DNA of 64,000 bases, taken from contig CATNEN010000030.1 in NCBI GenBank assembly GCA_950097015.1, positions 479,501 through 543,500 on the forward strand, in the 5' to 3' direction. This document shows positions 58,665-64,000 of this stretch, piece after piece. A program made the position numbers and the translations under genes. Origin of the DNA: Macrostomum hystrix. Taxonomy: Eukaryota; Platyhelminthes; Macrostomidae. Positions within the stretch are counted from its first letter, which is position 1. Every line of letters begins with the position of its first letter. A model generated the notes under the pieces. It was given only the letters and a program-made list of their open reading frames with translations, was not told the origin of the DNA and did no database searches.

Positions 58665-60746
58665 ATGGCATCGCATTGCATCGGTCATTATCCTCTCCTT
58701 ATATTTAAGGAGAGGCCAACTGGAAATTATAAAAGTAAATTTTCAGCTGCCACTCACCTTAACGAAACTCTGCAGTCTTGCTGGAAATGCCAAACTCGTT
58801 TGTCTCGTGACGGTTTCGAAAAACTTGGACCTCCTAAATTGACGCTGGTAGAACTGTAAGTCTGTTTATTACTTATTCTATGAGCAGCTGGCTGGTTCGA
58901 AAATGCTTAACTTAAGTACCAAAACTTATAATGATTCAGATTTCAATTTTTTGGTATATAATATTAATAATAATTGATCACACCTGGCCCCTATTGGGCC
59001 AGACGTACAGCCGACAGCACAGCCGCAGCTATTGCGCGGCACATCTCAAGGCCGGGTACAGCTTTTCAGTCCATCGACTGGGGGGACGCCACACCCACCC
59101 TCAGTTACCCCAGCTGATGCTGGCACCCATTTATTAGCTGGGTGAACTGAAGCAACGCATAGTTAATGACTTGCTAAAGTACACAAATTGTTTCAGTGGA
59201 GTCAGGAATCGACCCCCCGACTTTCAAGTCGTGAGTCCGACGCTTCAACCACAAGGCTACAATCTCTTCACGCAATAGGTACATGTATAGTTGACAGCCT
59301 CAAGTGTCGTAGGCAAGTCACATCAATTGATTTATTCGCAATGGTCGATGCAGGTCTCGAGCACAACCTGAACTGTACGCCTCTGAGAACAACACATGGA
59401 GAACCACTGCAGCCATGCGAGAGCATTCGGCGCGCCGCGGCTGGACTGGCAGATGGCGCTACGACTAAAGCAGATCTTTGCACTGCGCTACGGTGGCAAG
59501 AAGACCATTGGCAAGATTGAACTAGTTGCAGCGTTCCTTGTTGCCGACGGAACTGTTGCAGCTTATCATGTTTACAATAGGTGTGTGTGCTTGCTGTACG
59601 AGCTAGGCAACTAACTGTACCCAACAAAAGAAAATTGCACGCATTGAAATATCTCAAGATTGTTGTCTATGGTACAATCTATGTTAAATAGCCAAGCGAT
59701 TGAATCCTTTGATTCATCCATTCAAGCACTAGACCACAGACAACATGTCTATAGTATTAGAGGCCCTTTTATTCACTCTCATTGATGGTATGTAGAACTG
59801 CAATGATCCTGCAAACTTAACAGTAGAACTACCAAGAGGGGGAAATCCCCCCCCCTTGACAATTTTATTCGCCGCACCCTAACAGAAAAACCCAAGCACA
59901 CGAAACTCAAGAACACGGGCCAACTTTTTGTTGCGCATCTTCTGAAACAATAATCAAGTCGCCAGCTCTTTAGACCGTCCAGAAACCGTCATGTTTCTGG
60001 CCGTAGGTCAGATTTTCCCGTAAGCGCTAATGTATTTCATTTACCCCAATACAAAGATTTGCACTGCGCCTCAGTGCGGCCTTGCCAGGCCTTCAAAATT
60101 TATCAGCCTGTCACCCGAACGTGCCTGCATAATCGCTGTCTTCAATGGTCACCTACCTTTATCTAGACGGATTTGATAGACCTTCAATGGCTACAACAGG
60201 TGTAAATAGGCCACTATGGACACCCTGACGCGAATTACTACCAATTTCACTGATCAAGCCAAAATATTAGGCGCAGCTCAACCACAGTACACCATCGCCT
60301 AGTCTGTCAACCAATCAGTCACCACCTAACGCTGTTAGCGTTCGGGCGCTGCAAAAAAAGTTTCAGGGTGGGGGGGAATTCACCCCTCGGTATAAAAAAT
60401 GGCTTGGTAGTCCTGGTACCAAGAGAAAGAGCATGAGAGATCATGTGCCTGAGAATGAACCTCCGTACCGAACTTACAATATAGAATGTTAAGCTAAATT
60501 TTCCCAATATTTAGAAATCGATTCTTCGAGCTGACTGAGAAACGGCAGCGACTATTTCAAAGCTACTACGGCCGAGGGCAGCAGTACGTCATCATGTACG
60601 AGAGTCTACTTAGACAGTGCGAGTATTATCACGCAGTCAGCATCGAGGACGTCAGCGCTTGGCCGGCGAAGTCCGGTGGCCGCAAGGCGTTGCCTTGGCG
60701 ACAAGCTTTCCGAGATGCTCTGTGCGTTGGCGCCAATGACTCTTAA
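58665..60746 (+). CDS. Tentative three-exon gene, unknown function
   Basis: A possible model is 58665-58855, 59413-59580 and 60515-60746 (stop TAA), in phase, giving 196 aa. The first exon ends at a good GTAAGT donor, and the last exon follows TATTTAG and has GC-rich codons like the other genes here (RFFELTEKRQRLFQSYYGRG). The middle exon's acceptor (CACTGCAG) is weak. A stronger candidate, CGATGCAG at about 59371, puts the exon in a different frame that stops near 59469, so the boundaries are unsettled or a base is missing. I do not recognise the family. A CWKC motif, a basic central segment and no membrane helix are seen. A SINE occupies intron 1 and a MITE intron 2. Confidence 0.4.
58975..59272 (-). 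mobile_element. tRNA-derived SINE, family B, copy 2 (reverse)
   Basis: This is the reverse complement of the complete copy. The tRNA-like head lies at the right (plus-strand GAATCGACCCCCCGACTTTC and GAGTCCGACGCTTCAACCAC) and the body at the left (AGCTGGGTGAACTGAAGCAA). An AATATTAATAATAATTGATC tail lies at the left edge. Confidence 0.85.
59821..60414. mobile_element. TTAA-type MITE, family M, copy 3 (right end damaged)
   Basis: The left end is TTAA|CAGTAGAACTACCAAG. The body is collinear with copies 1 and 2. The right end reaches CTTGGTAGTCCT, but then reads GGTACC instead of ACTG-TTAA, so the terminal bases and duplication are lost or altered. Confidence 0.85.
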
Positions 60747-61554
60747 CCGTGTGAGAGGTTATCGACTTTTGAGTAGGCCAGAAGATTTGGCGTAAATTTT
60801 ATTGCGTTATTGGCCCAGTTGACAAAACTTGACAATAGTGCAACAGCTACACTCTCAGATCCTTCGAAAAGAGAGGAAGTAATATAAATTATTTTCTACG
60901 TGTTAAAGCTCTGATTCGATTGTATTTTAGATTAACGCAGAGCTTTCGCTTAGTGCAACTTTATTAACAGCGCGGACTGTCAAAACGCTACAATGACTCA
61001 GGCACACGTCGCACAAGTCTTGTACTCCAATTCTACCAACCCAAAAGTAAGAAAGAAGAAGTATTAAATTAATAATTGAAACGAGACGGCTTGTGTTTAT
61101 TTATGGCCATCACAGATGGCGCGGTATAGCGGCGATTGGCCAAACGAATGTTAGTCCTTTGATTTTTTGGATTACTAAGCTTTTATTAAAAAAAACGCGC
61201 TCGTAAATTTGCAGTGCTTTTAAGAAATGCGAGCCAGAAAATTTTACTAATTTGCTTTATACTCTAAGCAGACTACAAAGATTATCGAAAAAGAAACAAA
61301 ACTTTGACTAATTAGCTAGAGTGAGAACTGACCTAATTGTGGCTAGAATAAAATGGACAGATTAACTATAGCGAAAACTGTTTTAATAGGGAGTGGTAAT
61401 TACGACACCAATATAGTTTCGAGGGAGCTATATAAAAAGGCTAAATAGTCAGATGATTTTTGCTGGGATCGCTTCATAGGGAGACAGTACAGTAGTTCTG
61501 ACACCAAAGAGGTTGTCATTTTTTTTCAATGTCATTTGTAAAGACACACTTAAA
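60747..61554. other. AT-rich intergenic spacer between convergent genes
   Basis: No coding exon or repeat recognised. It separates the plus-strand tentative gene from the minus-strand ependymin-related-like gene. Confidence 0.45.
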
Positions 61555-62253
61555 CTAAGGTTCATCATTCGTGATTGCGGGCCAGCCAGTCTTAGCCGAG
61601 CCGTTAGCTTCGTATGCGTCGATGTCGTAAGCCATGGTAACTTCTTTTTGCTTGCGATCAAGCAGCAGGAAGCGACTGCGTACGGTAAAGCCTTCAAGTT
61701 GACAGACTCGACGATTTATAGCATCTACTGCGGTGTAGCGAACGAATATATCTGTGACAGTTCCACGCCCGGCTGGCCACCCTGTCACTAGCGTCTCGTC
61801 GAGCCGGTAATTGGTGGCGTTCAGACGCTGAAAGCCGTTCTGCGGCGTCAGGCATCGATGGAGCAAGGGCGAGTAGCCACTTGGCGCAACCCGGGACACC
61901 AGACGGCTCGAAATGCGGTCAGTTTTATCCAGAAGCCAGAGTGCGCCACGCCAGTACAGTAAACTATAAGCATTTGTACGCAACTCGAAAATCGACTGCT
62001 GCTCGTAACCGACAATGATTGATACGCGTAAAGGTGGCCTTGAAATATCCAACGGAGGTCTACGCTTATCGGTTAAATAGTTCAAGCGGCGAGTTCTGTA
62101 CAGAATAATATTAGCGTGCCACCTCTCTGGCAGGCAGCAGTAGTTGTCATCGCTGTCGTTGATATCACTGCCCGACGCCTGTGGGGCTCCAACCGTCTGT
62201 GGCGTTTGATGCGTTAGCAGCCCAAGCAAAATTAGGACGAGTAGAGGTAACAT
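61555..62253 (-). CDS. Secreted ependymin-related-like protein
   Basis: A single exon of 232 aa on the minus strand. A signal peptide (MLPLLVLILLGLL) is followed by a mature chain with CC-x-P-x-x-W (C39, C40, W45), then SLLYWRGALWLLD (about 97-109), C134 and C184 (VCQLEGFTV). Two N-glycosylation sequons lie at N145 and N217. The CxxPxxW start, the YxxGxxxxxD strand and the late Cys in a CxxxxxFT context match the order in ependymin-related proteins (EPDR). These are secreted or lysosomal hydrophobic-ligand-binding proteins. Pairwise similarity is low and one expected Cys is missing. On this strand AACTTACAG abuts the ATG, which suits trans-splicing or a 5' UTR intron. It could be another lineage-specific secreted family. 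Confidence 0.6.
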   Translation of the reverse strand: MLPLLVLILLGLLTHQTPQTVGAPQASGSDINDSDDNYCCLPERWHANIILYRTRRLNYLTDKRRPPLDISRPPLRVSIIVGYEQQSIFELRTNAYSLLYWRGALWLLDKTDRISSRLVSRVAPSGYSPLLHRCLTPQNGFQRLNATNYRLDETLVTGWPAGRGTVTDIFVRYTAVDAINRRVCQLEGFTVRSRFLLLDRKQKEVTMAYDIDAYEANGSAKTGWPAITNDEP

Positions 62254-63863
62254 CTGTAAGTTGTGCTTGGATACAGGAAATGAGCTTCTTCGGGGGGCTT
62301 CTTACAAGTTCTCCTATTAAAAAATCCTCTCTATTTTATAGACTCACGAGGACAACCACCTCTAAATTTCTTATCCAATGCGGAACCAGTTGGAAATTCG
62401 AATGCCCATTGGATAAGTTTATCAGCTTCTTCTGTTACTGGATGAAGACTTTTTCCTTAATTAACCCACTGGTCCAATGAACATTCAAAGTCTCGCTTAC
62501 GGTCAGTGTTTGTTATCTTACAATTTTCATGGGTGACGGTATGTCATGGGGCTTAGCGCAACTAAATTAAATATATTACGTTCTAAAAAGCCCGTCTAAA
62601 ATCCACTTATTGCACGGGAGAGCAGTCTTCAAGGAGACTTCAATCCTAGCAGTCCTCTAGAACTCTCTAAGAATTATTGCTTTGTACGTTAGGGATTGCA
62701 GTAGTTGGTTCTGGAGCTCGATGCCCTGACCCAGATCATGGACAGATCATCCATGGAGCCTAGCATTGTCCCATGCATGGATCATCCAGTAACATCCATG
62801 GTCCCATACATGTTCATACATGTGTGGTCCATGCATATTACATCCATGGAATTTATACCATCCATGATCATTCATGGCGCTTCTGTCCATCTATGGGCCT
62901 CCATGGGTATGGCATGATGACACCATAGTTGCTGCGGCGGCAGCTTCTGTACACTTCGGTCATGATGTACAGCCAGCTTCTCTGGTTTTGGGCGGGTTAC
63001 TTAAAGGGAGCACTTAAAGGCGATGAGATAAAACTGTATGGTCTGGTGACGATTTATTGTCATTTTAATGTGGTGAAGTTCAGATTCAATGTGGTGAAGT
63101 TCTCGAAAACCGAAAGAAAATATCAAGTCGCCTCCATGTGCCCCTCAGGACATAAGTAAAAGCAAATGGTCAAGGATTTTTCTTAGCGGCTTATCGTATT
63201 CTCCTTATTTCCGAACAAGAAAACAAGATTCATTCATATCTATTTCTACACGTAATCATACACGCATTTTTGGTAGCTTTCGTAATTAGTTTCGTTTTCA
63301 AGCAGTTAACATGATCGTAAATCCATCATGAATAACAAACGGTTTTAAATTAGAAATCATTTTGACAACAAAAGTAGCACGTATAAGTATTCAACCAATC
63401 GCTATTTTTTTCTTTGTTTTCTCCAAAGCGGCGGTGTGTCCTTTGCTCAAGTTAAAGCGAATAATTCCCGGTTAGTAGGTCAGCTATATTGGTAAGCAGC
63501 TGGCCAGGGACAGATTAATACAATAATAGCTTATAGATATAGTAGGAATTGCTTCTTCCATAGGACTTCAATTACTAGATATAATTGACATTACAACGCA
63601 TGGCACCCAGATTACTGGTCATGGATGAAAATATGTGCTAAATGTTTCAATTTTTTTGTAGTCTTAAGTCTGTTACTGTTATCCATTTATATAGCTATAT
63701 TCGTCACATTTTTAGTCACTGACTTGTCAAGGCCACAATAATTTAACTATATTTATATAGGCCTACTGAAGGCCACTGTGCACTGTGTTTAAGCCTGCTT
63801 TAGGCCTATAGCTAATTTAATAGTGCAAAAACATAAATAATTTTTGCTTACATTACAAAAGTT
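62254..63863. other. Non-coding region with CCATGG-rich segment
   Basis: No exon recognised. From about 62735 to 62910, ATCCATGG, CCATGCATGG and CATCCATG words recur every 10-25 bp without fixed spacing. Confidence 0.45.
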
Positions 63864-63907
63864 ATGTCAGGAGGTTTCTCAAAGATTCAAGGCATCTTTC
63901 AAAATGT
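63864..63907 (+). CDS. Possible first coding exon of a gene running off the window
   Basis: ATG opens a 14-codon frame (MSGGFSKIQGIFQN) ending at a strong GTAAGT donor at 63908, preceded by a pyrimidine-containing stretch and AAAAG|TT. It is too short to assign to a family. The signal could be chance. Confidence 0.2.
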
Positions 63908-64000
63908 GTAAGTACTAACTTTGAACTAGCTTTAATAAACACTTTTAAGTTTAAATAATCTTGTCAGCCAAAGCTTATACTGGCCTATTGCTACCTAGGC

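Overview
The window looks like nuclear DNA of a free-living invertebrate, and a flatworm such as Macrostomum is my best guess. The reasons are standard genetic code, GC-rich exons in AT-rich surroundings, GT-AG introns, tRNA-derived SINEs, a Ty3/gypsy element, and acceptor-like TTTCAG|CG motifs just upstream of several start codons, as expected where mRNAs are spliced-leader trans-spliced. No search was run, so the taxon is an inference. Every gene model was built by reading frames across GT-AG junctions and comparing with remembered family sequences.

Layout: 2-1880 (+) is the 3' part of EFL1, a ribosome-maturation GTPase. 3533-3913 (+) is a synaptobrevin/VAMP R-SNARE. 6758-11432 (+) is TIMELESS (two exons, 1411 aa), preceded by a 172-bp tandem repeat. 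13276-25148 (+) is TMF1, a Golgi coiled-coil protein (five exons, 1539 aa) with a minisatellite inside its coding sequence. 32419-43371 (+) is a thyroid hormone receptor (seven coding exons, about 559 aa) with an altered ligand-binding domain. 46865-52898 (+) is a single-pass receptor-like protein with two Venus-flytrap modules and no recognisable signalling domain (seven exons, 1208 aa). 53110-57800 (+) is a very young Ty3/gypsy LTR retrotransposon. 58665-60746 (+) is a tentative gene of unknown function. 61555-62253 (-) is a secreted ependymin-related-like protein.

The noncoding DNA is dominated by private tandem repeats. Most introns longer than about 200 bp carry their own minisatellite (16 to 36 bp units, up to about 2.3 kb), and several arrays show higher-order structure. 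Interspersed elements form four groups: SINE family A (four copies), SINE family B (two copies plus a fragment), a TTAA-inserting MITE family (three copies) with a distantly similar foldback element, and the LTR element. The genes do not form a pathway; this is ordinary eukaryotic linkage.

The most interesting items are the tandem Venus-flytrap protein, the thyroid hormone receptor that keeps its arginine ligand contacts but lacks the helix-11 His and the AF-2 Glu, a cluster of palindromic bZIP-like sites around that receptor, and a family resemblance between the termini of the two TTAA element types.
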